DNA of 64,000 nt, taken from positions 24,922-88,921 of the forward strand of contig CAITTG010000084.1 in the NCBI GenBank assembly GCA_903895255.1. The letters run 5' to 3'. The notes beneath the pieces are model-generated. The model was given only the letters and a program-made list of their open reading frames with translations, ran no database searches and was not told the origin of the DNA. Source of the stretch: an uncultured Verrucomicrobia subdivision 3 bacterium. Lineage in GTDB: Bacteria > Verrucomicrobiota > Verrucomicrobiia > Limisphaerales > UBA11358. Positions 22,836 through 32,435 of the stretch are shown piece by piece. Both the position numbers and the translations under genes were made by a program. Every line of letters begins with the position of its first letter. Positions within the stretch are counted from its first letter, which is position 1.

Positions 22836-25800
22836 ATGCCGAAAATTCCTGTGAGAAATGGAAACGGCCCGCGAACGGGCACGACGAAATACGACGCGCA
22901 CCACAAGGTGCTGTCGCAAACCTACGGGGCTTTTGCGGACTTGCGCCGCGAGCTTTCGGATTCCAAGGCGACGGTCAGCGAGCGGGAGGAGCTGTTAAAA
23001 AGCTTTGCCAACTGCCCGGACTCCCAGCGTTCCTGGCTGCTGCTGGAGGATTATTTTGAAAAAATCCTGCTGTCCCGGAAGGACTTTCCCGACACGAACT
23101 GGTGGCCGCGCCTGCTGAATGCGACGGGCCGGACGCGGCTGGAGGAACTGGCCTTTCTGTTTTTACGGGCGAAACGCTCGGTGCCGCCGGAATTGCAGGC
23201 GCATGCGTGTCTGGAACGGTTTGCGCAGGCGGAGGAGGCCGAGCAGGAGGAAAATCTGGTCAAGGAGCTGGAGCACTGGCTGGCCCCCCCCACCCTGCCC
23301 CTGCTGGAAACGCCCCGGGCGAATTTGCGCGTGCTCTGCCTGCCGCAGCCGGATGGCGAGGAACCGTCGCGGCACCGCCTGGCCGTGCAGTTTCGGTTGT
23401 CACGCCCGCGCACCGGGGAGAAGACCCGGACGCTGCGGGAGTTGATAGACCTGGTGGTGAGGGCCACGCACGAGCAGGAATTGTTTCCGCCCGCCGACTG
23501 GGAGTTCATTCAATGGCTGGCGGACACCCATCGGCACCGGGAGGACGGAGCGGAGTCGCTGATTTTGTCGGATGCTGAATTGCTGCTGTGGTTGTCCCGG
23601 TGGGGGCACACCCGGCGGCTGGAGTGCGGAACGGCGGGCCAGGCGCTGCAATTTAACGGGCAGGTGGTCAGCCTGACGCCGCATTTGGAAAAGGTGGGCG
23701 AGGAACTGAACTTCACCCACCAAATTGTCCTGCCCGGCGGCGAGTTGCAACTGGTGGCGGACGTGAAATTTTTCAACGAACAACCGCCGCTGGCGCTGGT
23801 GGGCGGCAGTTTTTATTTGCTGCGCAACGCGCCGCCGGCCCGGGTGCTGAAGTACCTGGCGGGCAAACCCTCGGTGCCGGTGCGGCGGCTGAGCCACCGG
23901 CTGCTGTTGCACTTGCGGAAGACGCAGTCGAATCACGGGATGAACTGGGAATCCCTATGCGTGGCGCACACGGCCGCCCCGCAATTTGTGTTTGAGCTGC
24001 TGGAGGACACAGTCCGGCTGCGGCTGCTGGCGAGGAGCGGGCGCGATGAGAGCGTCTGGTTTTGGAACGGGTTTGAATGGGTGCCCAACGACGGCAAAAA
24101 GCGGCCGGGGGAAAAGCCGGAAATCCTGGATGATCCGCGCCTGGAACCGGCGACGCAGTGGCTGCGCCGGCTGGACTGGTTCACGCCGGAACCCGGGCTG
24201 TGGATTGGGGATGCGAACGAAAATTTTCTCGGGGCCCTGGCCACGGCGTGGGACCAGCGTCCGCCGGAAGCGGAATTTTTGGGCAACCCGGCCTTTCACC
24301 GGCTGTTCCTGCAGCCCCGGCAGATTCGGCCGCGCCTGGTGGTGAAGGGCAGCGGGATTGACTGGCTCTCGGTTTCCGCGGAGTGGGAGGCGGAGGGACT
24401 CAAACTATCGAAGGCGGACCTCGAACGGCTCGCGGCCGCCACGAGCCGCTTTGTCAAACTGCCAAACTCCGGCTGGGTGGAATTGGACACTGAAGCCGTG
24501 CAAGGCGCGCATGAAGCCATGGCGGACATGGGCGTGGACGGGCTGATTGCCGTGCCCCAAAAGGTGGGGCTGGAACATGTGGCGCACCTGGACGAGGATG
24601 AATTTGGCCGGTTTGTGGATTCGCCCGAGGCCGAGGAGCTGCGCGCGCGGGTGGCGGAATTCAAGGGCGTGCCGGCCACGGACCTGCCGGCATCACTCCA
24701 GGCCGAGCTGCGGCCTTATCAAAAAGATGGTTTCGATTTCCTCGCCCACCTGGTGCAAATCCGTCTGGGGGGCATTCTGGCCGACGACATGGGCTTGGGG
24801 AAAACCCTGCAGACCCTGACATGGCTGGCGTGGCTGAAGGACCGCCACGAAAAAAATCACAAGCCATCGCTGGTGATCTGCCCGGCCTCGGTGCTGCACA
24901 ACTGGCGGCGCGAGGCGGAGAAGTTCACGCCCGGCTTGAAGGTATTGGTGCTGGAAAGCGGCGCGGCGCGGCACAACTTGCGCAAACAAATTCCCCAGCA
25001 CGATTTGATCGTGACCAACTACGCGCTGCTGCGGCGGGATCTGGAGGAATTGCAGAAGTTTGCCTTCCGCGCGGTGATTTTGGACGAGGCGCAGTTCATC
25101 AAAAATCCCGGCGCGCAGGTGACGCAGTCGGTGAAACAGCTCAAATGCGAGCACAAACTGGCGCTGACCGGCACGCCGCTGGAAAACCGGCTGCTGGATT
25201 TGTGGAGCATCGTGGATTTCATCCAGCCGACCTACCTGGGCAACCAGGAGCAGTTTCTGGAAACGTACGAACCGCGCGGGGAAAATGCTGAGGCGGCACA
25301 GCGGATTGCCCGCCGCCGGCTCTCGGCCCGGCTGCGTCCCCTGCTCCTCCGCCGCTTGAAAAAGCACGTGGCGAAAGACCTGCCGGACCGCATCGAGGAA
25401 CGCCGGGACTGTCCGCTGGGCGACGAGCAACGGAAGTTGTACCTCGCCGAGTTGCGCCGGAGTCGCGACCAGATCATGACGGCGGTGGCCGAGCAGGGCT
25501 TGAATAAGAGCAAGATGCACGTGCTGGCGGCGCTCACGCGCCTGCGCCAAGTGTGCTGCCATCCCTCACTCGTGGGCAGCGACACCGCCTCGGGCAAGAC
25601 GGAAACGCTGTTTGAGTTGCTCGACCCGCTGGTGGCCGATGGCCAGAAGGTGCTGGTGTTCAGCCAGTTTGTGCAGATGCTCCAAATCCTGGAGCGGGAA
25701 TGCAAACTCCGGAACATCAACACCCACATGCTCACCGGCCAGACTAAGGACCGGCAGCAGGTGGTGAATGCCTTCCAGCAGGACACGGGCGCGGGCGTGT

Positions 25801-26099
25801 TTCTCTTGAGCCTGCGCGCGGCGGGCACGGGGCTGAACCTGACGAACGCCAGTTATGTGGTGCTTTACGATCCGTGGTGGAATCCGGCGGTGGAGGCGCA
25901 GGCGATTGACCGGTCGCACCGGATTGGCCAGACGCAGACGGTGAATGCCTACCGGCTCATCGCGCCGGGCACGGTGGAGGAAAAGATTTGGGAACTGCAA
26001 CAGAGCAAGGCGCAGACCATCGCGGATGTGCTGGGCGAGGAGGGATTTGCGCGGAGTTTGACGGCGACGGATTTGGAGTATTTGTTTGCGGAGGATTGA
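22836..26099 (+). CDS. SNF2-family helicase/ATPase
   Basis: A 1087-residue Swi2/Snf2-type DNA translocase. The N-terminal 620 residues are divergent. The ATPase begins near residue 630: LRPYQKDGFDFLAHLV, Walker A ILADDMGLGKTLQTLTWLAW (about 645-664), Walker B ILDEAQFIKN (about 746), LTGTPLENRLLDLWS, and the C-terminal helicase lobe with VLVFSQFVQML and YDPWWNPAVEAQAIDRSHRI. No SWIM zinc motif (C-x-C-x-n-C-x-H) is evident at the N-terminus, although many bacterial relatives have one. Bacterial members are widespread and mostly uncharacterised; some relatives act in defence or RNA polymerase recycling. It stands alone and is divergent from asd. Confidence 0.93.
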   Translation: MPKIPVRNGNGPRTGTTKYDAHHKVLSQTYGAFADLRRELSDSKATVSEREELLKSFANCPDSQRSWLLLEDYFEKILLSRKDFPDTNWWPRLLNATGRTRLEELAFLFLRAKRSVPPELQAHACLERFAQAEEAEQEENLVKELEHWLAPPTLPLLETPRANLRVLCLPQPDGEEPSRHRLAVQFRLSRPRTGEKTRTLRELIDLVVRATHEQELFPPADWEFIQWLADTHRHREDGAESLILSDAELLLWLSRWGHTRRLECGTAGQALQFNGQVVSLTPHLEKVGEELNFTHQIVLPGGELQLVADVKFFNEQPPLALVGGSFYLLRNAPPARVLKYLAGKPSVPVRRLSHRLLLHLRKTQSNHGMNWESLCVAHTAAPQFVFELLEDTVRLRLLARSGRDESVWFWNGFEWVPNDGKKRPGEKPEILDDPRLEPATQWLRRLDWFTPEPGLWIGDANENFLGALATAWDQRPPEAEFLGNPAFHRLFLQPRQIRPRLVVKGSGIDWLSVSAEWEAEGLKLSKADLERLAAATSRFVKLPNSGWVELDTEAVQGAHEAMADMGVDGLIAVPQKVGLEHVAHLDEDEFGRFVDSPEAEELRARVAEFKGVPATDLPASLQAELRPYQKDGFDFLAHLVQIRLGGILADDMGLGKTLQTLTWLAWLKDRHEKNHKPSLVICPASVLHNWRREAEKFTPGLKVLVLESGAARHNLRKQIPQHDLIVTNYALLRRDLEELQKFAFRAVILDEAQFIKNPGAQVTQSVKQLKCEHKLALTGTPLENRLLDLWSIVDFIQPTYLGNQEQFLETYEPRGENAEAAQRIARRRLSARLRPLLLRRLKKHVAKDLPDRIEERRDCPLGDEQRKLYLAELRRSRDQIMTAVAEQGLNKSKMHVLAALTRLRQVCCHPSLVGSDTASGKTETLFELLDPLVADGQKVLVFSQFVQMLQILERECKLRNINTHMLTGQTKDRQQVVNAFQQDTGAGVFLLSLRAAGTGLNLTNASYVVLYDPWWNPAVEAQAIDRSHRIGQTQTVNAYRLIAPGTVEEKIWELQQSKAQTIADVLGEEGFARSLTATDLEYLFAED

Positions 26100-26558
26100 G
26101 CGGGATCAATTGCTAGAAGGGCTCGGGGAGACACGATAGCAGAGCGCGCGTTCCCAAACGAAGCAAGGCAGTATAAGTGTTGAATGGTCACATTCAGCCA
26201 AGAAGGCCGGCATTTTCACGTTGCGGCCAACGAAGCGAAGCTGAAAGTGATCGCGGCCCCACAGGCCGCAAAACCGGGGGACAAGCCGACCCAGCCCGCC
26301 GGGCTGGGCTGAGGAATGACGGCCCTTCGGGCCTAAGGCGGGAATATCGGCATTCGTTGCCAGACGGCAACGCGAAGGGAGGCCACGGCGGTTAGTTGGC
26401 CGAAAAGAGCAACTCTGAGTTGGGTGGGTTCTGCGCCCGGGGACGGGCGCGCTCCGTTTAGGTCTAGTATCCCCATGCTTCTCCAGTAAAAGCACTTTCG
26501 GGCGCGTAACCGGGGCGTCACCGTGGGCGTCTACTCCAGAACATTGGAAATCTCTGGA
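26100..26558. other. Gene-free region rich in palindromes
   Basis: About 460 bases with no convincing gene. It holds strong hairpins, including 26290-26297/26301-26308 (CCCAGCCC/GGGCTGGG) and GGCCC-TTC-GGGCC near 26321-26333. A 153-codon minus-strand frame exists (26106-26567) but is Arg/Pro/Ser rich and looks like an antisense artefact of the repeats. No promoter for the next gene was identified. Confidence 0.5.
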
Positions 26559-28454
26559 ATGAATCATTGTCTACGTCGCGTTGTTCACCTGCTGTTGCCG
26601 GTGGTTTTTTTATCTTTTGCCACTCCCGCGCTGCGCGCGGAGGAAACCCTGGACCCCGCCCGCGAGGCGGAAATCACGAGCTGGCTCCCGGCCGAGCCGG
26701 CGGGCTTTGCGTGGCCGATCACCAACCGCGCCGCCTGGGAGCAACTGGGGGCCAACGCGGCGTTTGCGGACATCATTCCGCAGGCGGACAAGGTGCTGGC
26801 CAAAGCCCTGCCATTGCAGCCGGACGCTTTGTACCTGGAATTTTCCCAAACCGGCAACCGCACGCACTGGCAAAAAGTCGCGGGTGACCGGCGGGGACGG
26901 GTGGAGAAGTTCACCCTGGCCGAAGCCTGCCAAAATCAAGGGCGTTACCTGCCCGCGCTGGAGGCGACCATCGCGGCGCTGTGCCGGGAAAAAACCTGGG
27001 TGATGCCGGCGCATGACGGGGGGTTGCAAAATTTTCACGGCAAGGCCATCACGCCCGACCTGGGGGCGACCGGACTGGCGGCGGAACTGGCGGAGGCGGA
27101 TTATGTGCTGGGCGACCGGTTGTCCCCGGCCACGCGCCAGCTCATCCGGGACAACGTGCGCCACCGGGTGCTGGATCCGTTTCGCGCGATGATTGAGGGG
27201 CGCCAGAAGGAAACGTTCTGGGTGCGGACGCCGATGAACTGGAACGCGGTGTGCGTGGGAAACACAGTGTTTGCGGCGCTGACGCTGGTGAATTCGCGGG
27301 AAGAACGCGGGTTCTACGCGGCGGCAGGCGAGCATTGCATTCATTATTATCTCTCAGGGTACACGCCGGACGGCTATTGCGCGGAGGGCGTGGGCTATTG
27401 GAACTTTGGCTACGGCCATTTCGTTTTGCTGACGGAGGCGTTGCGGCAGGCCACAGGCGGGCGGCTGGATTTGCTGAACGATGACAAGGCGATCGCGGCA
27501 GGGTTGTTCTGCCGGCGCAGCGAAATTCTGCCGGGGATTTTCCCGACGATTTCCGACGTGAACCCGGGCACGAAGCCGAGTCCGCAACTCACCGCTTACG
27601 TGTGCCGCCGGCTGGGTTTGCCGGCCAAGGAATCGCTGGTCGGAATGAGTGAAGGCCTGGCAATGAGTTTGATGCTGTCCAGTCTGCCGGAGAACCTGCC
27701 CCTAGCGAGGCAGTTGGACGGTTATAATGACAGTCCGTTGCGGAGCTTTTTCCCGGGCGGCGGGGTGCTGCTGGCGCGCAATTCGCCTGACCAGTCCCCG
27801 GCATTTGCCGTGGCGCTCAAGGGCGGCAACAACAATGAACCGCACAATCACAATGACGTGGGCAGCTTCAGTCTGGTGCTCGGCCGCGAGATGGTCGTGT
27901 GCGACCCGGGCGGCGAGGTGTACACAGCGCGGACGTTTAGCGCGCACCGTTACGACAGCAAGGTGCTGAGCAGCTATGGGCACGCCGTGCCGGTGGTGGC
28001 GGGGCAGTTGCAGAAGGCGGGGGCGGACGCGCGCGGGATCATTCTCGCCAGTAATTTTACCGCGACGGCGGACACCTACGCATTAGACATTGCCTCGGCT
28101 TATCCAGTGGCGGATTTGAGGAGCCTGGTGCGGACATTTGTGTTTGAACGCGGGGCGACGCCGGCGCTGGAGGTGCGGGATGCGGTGGCTTTCGGCAAGC
28201 CGGAAGCTTTTGCGAGCACGCTGGTGACGTGGGGCACGGTCCAGGCTGACGGGCCGAATGCGCTCACCATCACGGATGGCCCAAGCACCGTGCGGGTGAC
28301 GATCGACGCCGGCGGACGGGCTTTCAAATGGCATCAGGACGTCATCGACGAGGACGTGGACACGAAGCGCAAGCCGGTGCATGTGCTGATTGAGTTGACG
28401 GACAAAATTGCCTCGGGCGGGATTAAGTTGCGGATTGAGCCGGTGGGGAATTGA
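26559..28454 (+). CDS. Secreted heparinase II/III-like protein
   Basis: A 631-residue protein with a signal peptide (MNHCLRRVVHLLLPVVFLSF, cleavage near LRAEE). An (alpha/alpha) toroid region spans about residues 60-370, with the recognisable segment MNWNAVCVGNTVFAALTLVN. A beta-rich C-terminal heparinase II/III domain follows, with the motif PHNHNDVGSFSLVLG (about 430-445), where the His and Asn are typical of the metal/substrate site. Such enzymes cleave uronic-acid polysaccharides (heparan, alginate, ulvan-like). The exact substrate cannot be predicted. The start at 26559 is chosen because the signal peptide begins there; an upstream in-frame GTG-type start adds 12 residues. Confidence 0.86.
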   Translation: MNHCLRRVVHLLLPVVFLSFATPALRAEETLDPAREAEITSWLPAEPAGFAWPITNRAAWEQLGANAAFADIIPQADKVLAKALPLQPDALYLEFSQTGNRTHWQKVAGDRRGRVEKFTLAEACQNQGRYLPALEATIAALCREKTWVMPAHDGGLQNFHGKAITPDLGATGLAAELAEADYVLGDRLSPATRQLIRDNVRHRVLDPFRAMIEGRQKETFWVRTPMNWNAVCVGNTVFAALTLVNSREERGFYAAAGEHCIHYYLSGYTPDGYCAEGVGYWNFGYGHFVLLTEALRQATGGRLDLLNDDKAIAAGLFCRRSEILPGIFPTISDVNPGTKPSPQLTAYVCRRLGLPAKESLVGMSEGLAMSLMLSSLPENLPLARQLDGYNDSPLRSFFPGGGVLLARNSPDQSPAFAVALKGGNNNEPHNHNDVGSFSLVLGREMVVCDPGGEVYTARTFSAHRYDSKVLSSYGHAVPVVAGQLQKAGADARGIILASNFTATADTYALDIASAYPVADLRSLVRTFVFERGATPALEVRDAVAFGKPEAFASTLVTWGTVQADGPNALTITDGPSTVRVTIDAGGRAFKWHQDVIDEDVDTKRKPVHVLIELTDKIASGGIKLRIEPVGN

Positions 28455-28479
28455 GGGGATCGGTCCATTTGCAACCGGC

Positions 28480-28526
28480 GACTTGCTGACTTATCAGCAA
28501 GTCTAAAAGCGCGGTCATGCCCGCGC
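28480..28526. repeat. Tandem palindromes between convergent genes
   Basis: A perfect 10-bp hairpin (28480-28489/28494-28503, loop CTTA) and a second hairpin (28509-28514/28521-28526, GCGCGG/CCGCGC), followed by ACTCCAAA. Modules related to this recur at 61210-61297. It lies in the 96-base gap between the heparinase-like gene and the minus-strand phosphoesterase, where it could end both transcripts. Confidence 0.7.
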
Positions 28527-28550
28527 ACTCCAAATATTTGTCGGCGGTCC

Positions 28551-31244
28551 TCAATCATCATCCACCACCTTAACGGCCCATTCGGGATAGGGGACGCCCG
28601 AGCCTTTCACGGAACGCCAGAGGATGCGGTTGAGGAGGTCTTCGGGGCATTGGTCTTCCTGTTGGAAGTTCAGGCGGGCGGAGACTTGGGCGTCTTTTCG
28701 CAATACCGGGTCGGTGATGGCCTCGGCGCGGGAGTTGAGTTTGTCGAGCGGCACCTGGTTGGGGACGGCGGTGTAGGCGGTGAAATCGGGGGTGTTGGTG
28801 AAGCAGTCAAACATCGGGGTGGCGGTGGCATCCAGCTGGTTCATGGGAGGCAGGCCGAGGATGAGTTCCATGGTGCGCAGCAAGCTGGTCTGGTTGTACT
28901 GGGTGCGGATGACAGTATGGCGCTTCGTATAAGGGCTTACCACATAGGCGGTGGTGCGGTAGCCGCTGACATGGTCCCAGCCGTTTTGCGGGTCGTCCTC
29001 GATGCCGAACACGCAGGTGTTGGTCCAAAAGATACTGTGGCTGAGGGCCTCGACCACCTGGCCGAAGGCGAGGTCATTGTCGGCCACGTGCGCGGCGGGG
29101 GTGGGGGAGCCGGGTTTGGCGCCGTCGGTGTGGTCATTGGGCAGCCAGATGATGATGAGGTTGGGCATCTGGCCCCCGGCTTCAAATTGTTTCAGGGATT
29201 TGATGAATTGCGCCGCGCGCCAGACATCGGGCACGTCGAGGTCCCAGCCGATGGTGTTGGTCATGATGTAGGGTCGCAGGGCTTCAATATCCGGTTCGCA
29301 GGCGTAGGCGATGGCATTGCTGCCGGTGAGAAAATCGCGGTAGCAATCGAGGAATTTCGGCTCCTTTTTGCGAGCGGGGTCCTGCCAGTGTTTCGAGGCG
29401 GTGGTGTATTCGCCAAAGTCGGCAATGGTCCGGCCGTGGGCGGCGGCATCGTTCCAAATAAAACCAGCGGGGGACCAGGCCAGGGCGTCCTTGCCATCCA
29501 GGCCGGCGCCGCCAGCAGGGTAACTGCGCGGCCAGCCCGCGAAGGAGCGTTCCACATACTCGGTGGCGATGCCGCTGTCGGCCCAGTTATGACCGTCGGC
29601 GCTGAGCACGCCGGAGCAGTAGGTGTTGTCCAGCAGGACGAACTGGTCCACGAAGGCGTGCTGGTTGGGGGTGACCTTGGCGCCGAAGGTGCAGAGGGCG
29701 GCGCTGCCGTTGCCGGCGGGAATGTCGCCGAGCACCTGGTCGTAGGTGCGGTTTTCCTTGATGACGTAAATCACATGTTGAAAGACGCTGGGCTCGCCGA
29801 CGCGGACGGGCACCGGCACGGCGGACTGGCCGGGGCGGGCAGGAAGCTTCGCCTGGGTGAGGAGCGGATAGCGGAGATCGGCCAGCGCGGTGGCGGTGTC
29901 GGCGGCGAGTTGGACGCGTGAAGGGAGGGGAATGAGGGACAGGGAGCCGGCGTGCTGTTTGGTGTTGAATTCGGTTTGGCCGGAATCACCCAAACGGCCC
30001 CGGCTCAGTCCCTTGAGATTAGCGACGTATAATTGGTGGCGGGCGGGGTCATGAACGATCGCGGCCGGAAACCAGCCGGTGGGGATGAGGCCGAGCAGGT
30101 GCGAATCCTCATGTTTGAGTTTAAACCAGCAAAAGGGCCGGAAATCAATCACGGCCACGGCATTCTGGGTGCCGTTGCACACGAAGAGTTGGCGGCCAGA
30201 CTGGTCAAAGGCGAGGGCGTTGGGCTGCGCGCCGAACAAATCGCCGGGGTTCTGACGGGTGCTGATGGTTTCGACGATCTGATCGGAATGAGTATCAAGC
30301 ACGGTGAGGGTATCGCTGCCGGCATTGGCGGCGACCAGGTAACGGCCGTTGGGGGAAACGGCGAGGGCGCAGGTGTGCAGGCCGGTGAGGATTTCCGTCT
30401 GGTTGGTCCCCGTCAGATCAATGATGGAAACCGAGCCTTCGCTGGCGATGGAGCGGTCATCCACGCGCACGAGGGTGCCGTGACCGGCCGGGCCGGTGAG
30501 GCTGTCCGCCGCCGGGCGACGTCCGCCCCAGTTGCTCACATAAACTTTGCCGTGCGCGAGGGCGACGCCAAAGGGGTCCACACCGACGTCCCACGTGCGC
30601 AGGATTTTGCCGGTGTCGGTGTCGAGTTCGGCGAGGCGGTTGGAGAGGTTCAGGGCCACATAGAGTTTACGGCCATCGGGGGAAACGGCGAGGCCGGCGG
30701 GGATTGCGGCATCGCGCTCCACCGCATGCACGGCCGGAAGGGCAAAGGTGTTGCCAGCGGTGACGGTGCCGTCGGCCGCGACGTTGAACACCTTGATGTC
30801 GCCGTTGACGTTGGACACATAAATCCGGGAACCATCGGGGGAAAAAACCAGGCCGGTGTAACTGATTTGGGATTTGTCATCGGGGTTGAGGATGGGGGCC
30901 AGGGCCAGGATGGATTTTTGGTTGGACGACGGGAAGGGCACGCGCTGGGTGACCAGCCCGGTGGCGGGATTGATGATGACCAGTTCGTGGGTGAGGCCGG
31001 CAGTCACGAGGAGTTTGCCATTGGGACTCAGGGCCACCGCCTCGGGCCGCATACCGGGGAGTTCCAGGAGGGTGCCGGCCGGGGTGAGCCGTTGATTGAC
31101 GGGGGTGACCACGCCATTCGTGCCGTGGCCGACGGTTTCGGTAGTGGTGGCAAAATCCTGGGCGGGCAGGCGCGCGGCGGGATTGACCAATGGTCCGGCA
31201 ACAAGCGCCAGCAGGGCCCAGCGAGAAACGGCATTCCTTATCAT
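28551..31244 (-). CDS. Secreted beta-propeller plus phosphoesterase (AcpC/PLC-like) protein
   Basis: An 897-residue exported protein. A signal peptide is present (MIRNAVSRWALLALVAGPLV). Residues about 50-450 are a YVTN/NHL-type beta-propeller with repeated blades (LSPNGKLLVTAGLTHELVII, AVSPDGRKLYVALNLSNRLA). Residues about 485-890 are a phosphoesterase-family domain (VIYVIKENRTYDQVLGD, SADGHNWADSG, IIIWLPNDHTDG), related to acid phosphatase/phospholipase C type enzymes, with the metal-binding His/Asp/Asn residues in these motifs. The substrate is unknown. The start at 31244 is chosen for the signal peptide; 12 more codons are open upstream. The 176 bases up to hldD hold nothing recognised. 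Confidence 0.87.
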   Translation of the reverse strand: MIRNAVSRWALLALVAGPLVNPAARLPAQDFATTTETVGHGTNGVVTPVNQRLTPAGTLLELPGMRPEAVALSPNGKLLVTAGLTHELVIINPATGLVTQRVPFPSSNQKSILALAPILNPDDKSQISYTGLVFSPDGSRIYVSNVNGDIKVFNVAADGTVTAGNTFALPAVHAVERDAAIPAGLAVSPDGRKLYVALNLSNRLAELDTDTGKILRTWDVGVDPFGVALAHGKVYVSNWGGRRPAADSLTGPAGHGTLVRVDDRSIASEGSVSIIDLTGTNQTEILTGLHTCALAVSPNGRYLVAANAGSDTLTVLDTHSDQIVETISTRQNPGDLFGAQPNALAFDQSGRQLFVCNGTQNAVAVIDFRPFCWFKLKHEDSHLLGLIPTGWFPAAIVHDPARHQLYVANLKGLSRGRLGDSGQTEFNTKQHAGSLSLIPLPSRVQLAADTATALADLRYPLLTQAKLPARPGQSAVPVPVRVGEPSVFQHVIYVIKENRTYDQVLGDIPAGNGSAALCTFGAKVTPNQHAFVDQFVLLDNTYCSGVLSADGHNWADSGIATEYVERSFAGWPRSYPAGGAGLDGKDALAWSPAGFIWNDAAAHGRTIADFGEYTTASKHWQDPARKKEPKFLDCYRDFLTGSNAIAYACEPDIEALRPYIMTNTIGWDLDVPDVWRAAQFIKSLKQFEAGGQMPNLIIIWLPNDHTDGAKPGSPTPAAHVADNDLAFGQVVEALSHSIFWTNTCVFGIEDDPQNGWDHVSGYRTTAYVVSPYTKRHTVIRTQYNQTSLLRTMELILGLPPMNQLDATATPMFDCFTNTPDFTAYTAVPNQVPLDKLNSRAEAITDPVLRKDAQVSARLNFQQEDQCPEDLLNRILWRSVKGSGVPYPEWAVKVVDDD

Positions 31245-31420
31245 TGCACCAACATGCACGGGAAGCCGCCTGGACGGCAAGTCACGTTATGGTGAAATGA
31301 AGAGGACTGGGCTGGGGACGTGCAAGCGACCAAGCCCGAGCCGGAGCCATGCAATAAAAAGGCGCGTTGAAAGGGCGGGAGGTGGCGACAGGCTGTTGCC
31401 ACCCCGCTGGCAGGGTGGCT

Positions 31421-32431
31421 TTACGCCACCGATGGATCCAGGCGGCGGTCGGGGACCAGATAATTGCGCACGTAGTCGGCCACGGCATTTTCCAGGGTGG
31501 TCACGGGGGCGGTGTAGCCGGTGCCGCGCAAGCGGGCGAGGTTGGCCTCGGTGAAATACTGGTACTTGTCGCGGATGGTTTCGGGCATCTCGATGAAGCG
31601 GATGTCGGGTTTCTTTTCCAGCGCGGCAAAGACGGCGTTGGCGAGGTCAATCCAGGTGCGGGCGCCACCGCTGCCGATGTTGTAGAGGCCGCCGGCGGCG
31701 GGGGTGGCGGCGAGGTGCAGCGTCATGGCCACGGCGTCCTTGACGTAGAGGAAATCGCGCTTCTGCTCGCCATCGCGGTAATCAGGGCGGTAGCTCTTGA
31801 ACAGGCGGATGAGGCCCTCGGCCTGCACTTGCGCGGTGGATTTGTGCACGAGCGAGCGCATGTCGGCCTTGTGATCCTCGTTGGGTCCGAAGACGTTGAA
31901 ATATTTGAGGCCGACGATTTGGTGCAGAAAACCGGCGTGTTTGGCATGCACGTCGAAGAGGTGCTTCGAGTAGCCGTACATGTTCAACGGCCGGAGGGTG
32001 GCCAGCTTGGTATCGTCGTCATCCATGCCGGCCGAGCCGTCGCCGTAGGTGGCGGCGGAGGAGGCGTAGACAAATCGCGCGCCGTTCACGAGGCTCCAGG
32101 CGGCGAGTTCCTTGGTGAATTCGTAGTTGTTGCGGATGAGGTAACTGGCGTCCTTCTCGGTGGTGGCGGAGCAGGCGCCGAGATGCAAGACGAGGTCAAA
32201 CCGGCCGAGCCAGCCGGCCTGAAGCCGACCCATGAGCGCCTCGGCCTCCACATAATCGGCGAAGCGCACCGGGGTGAGATTGCGCCATTTTTCGGTGGTG
32301 CCGAGAATGTCGCAGACCACGATGTTGTCGCAGCCACGGCGGTTGAGCGCCCAAACGAGCGCGCTGCCGATGAAACCGGCCCCGCCGGTGACGAGGACGC
32401 GGGCCTGGGAGAAATCGTTCGGGGTCATCAT
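31421..32431 (-). CDS. hldD: ADP-L-glycero-D-manno-heptose 6-epimerase
   Basis: A 336-residue short-chain dehydrogenase/epimerase that makes the ADP-heptose of lipopolysaccharide inner core. The NAD(P) loop is VTGGAGFIGSALVWALNRRG at the N-terminus, the catalytic Y-x3-K is MYGYSKHLFD, and YASSAATYGDGSAGM with KYFNVFGPNEDHKADMRSL is characteristic of this epimerase. It starts four bases after the DHS-family gene's stop, so they form one transcript unit, though no functional link is obvious. It indicates a heptose-containing LPS in this organism. Confidence 0.94.
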   Translation of the reverse strand: MMTPNDFSQARVLVTGGAGFIGSALVWALNRRGCDNIVVCDILGTTEKWRNLTPVRFADYVEAEALMGRLQAGWLGRFDLVLHLGACSATTEKDASYLIRNNYEFTKELAAWSLVNGARFVYASSAATYGDGSAGMDDDDTKLATLRPLNMYGYSKHLFDVHAKHAGFLHQIVGLKYFNVFGPNEDHKADMRSLVHKSTAQVQAEGLIRLFKSYRPDYRDGEQKRDFLYVKDAVAMTLHLAATPAAGGLYNIGSGGARTWIDLANAVFAALEKKPDIRFIEMPETIRDKYQYFTEANLARLRGTGYTAPVTTLENAVADYVRNYLVPDRRLDPSVA

Positions 32432-32435
32432 AGGA

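Noticed and set aside
26106..26567. A 153-codon minus-strand frame between the SNF2 and heparinase-like genes
   Set aside because: It is Arg/Pro/Ser/Cys rich as expected from antisense GC-rich palindromes, spans several hairpins and overlaps the heparinase start.
28650..31295. Long + strand frames opposite the beta-propeller/phosphoesterase gene
   Set aside because: These are Gly/Val/Ala/Asp-rich shadows of a strongly supported minus-strand gene.
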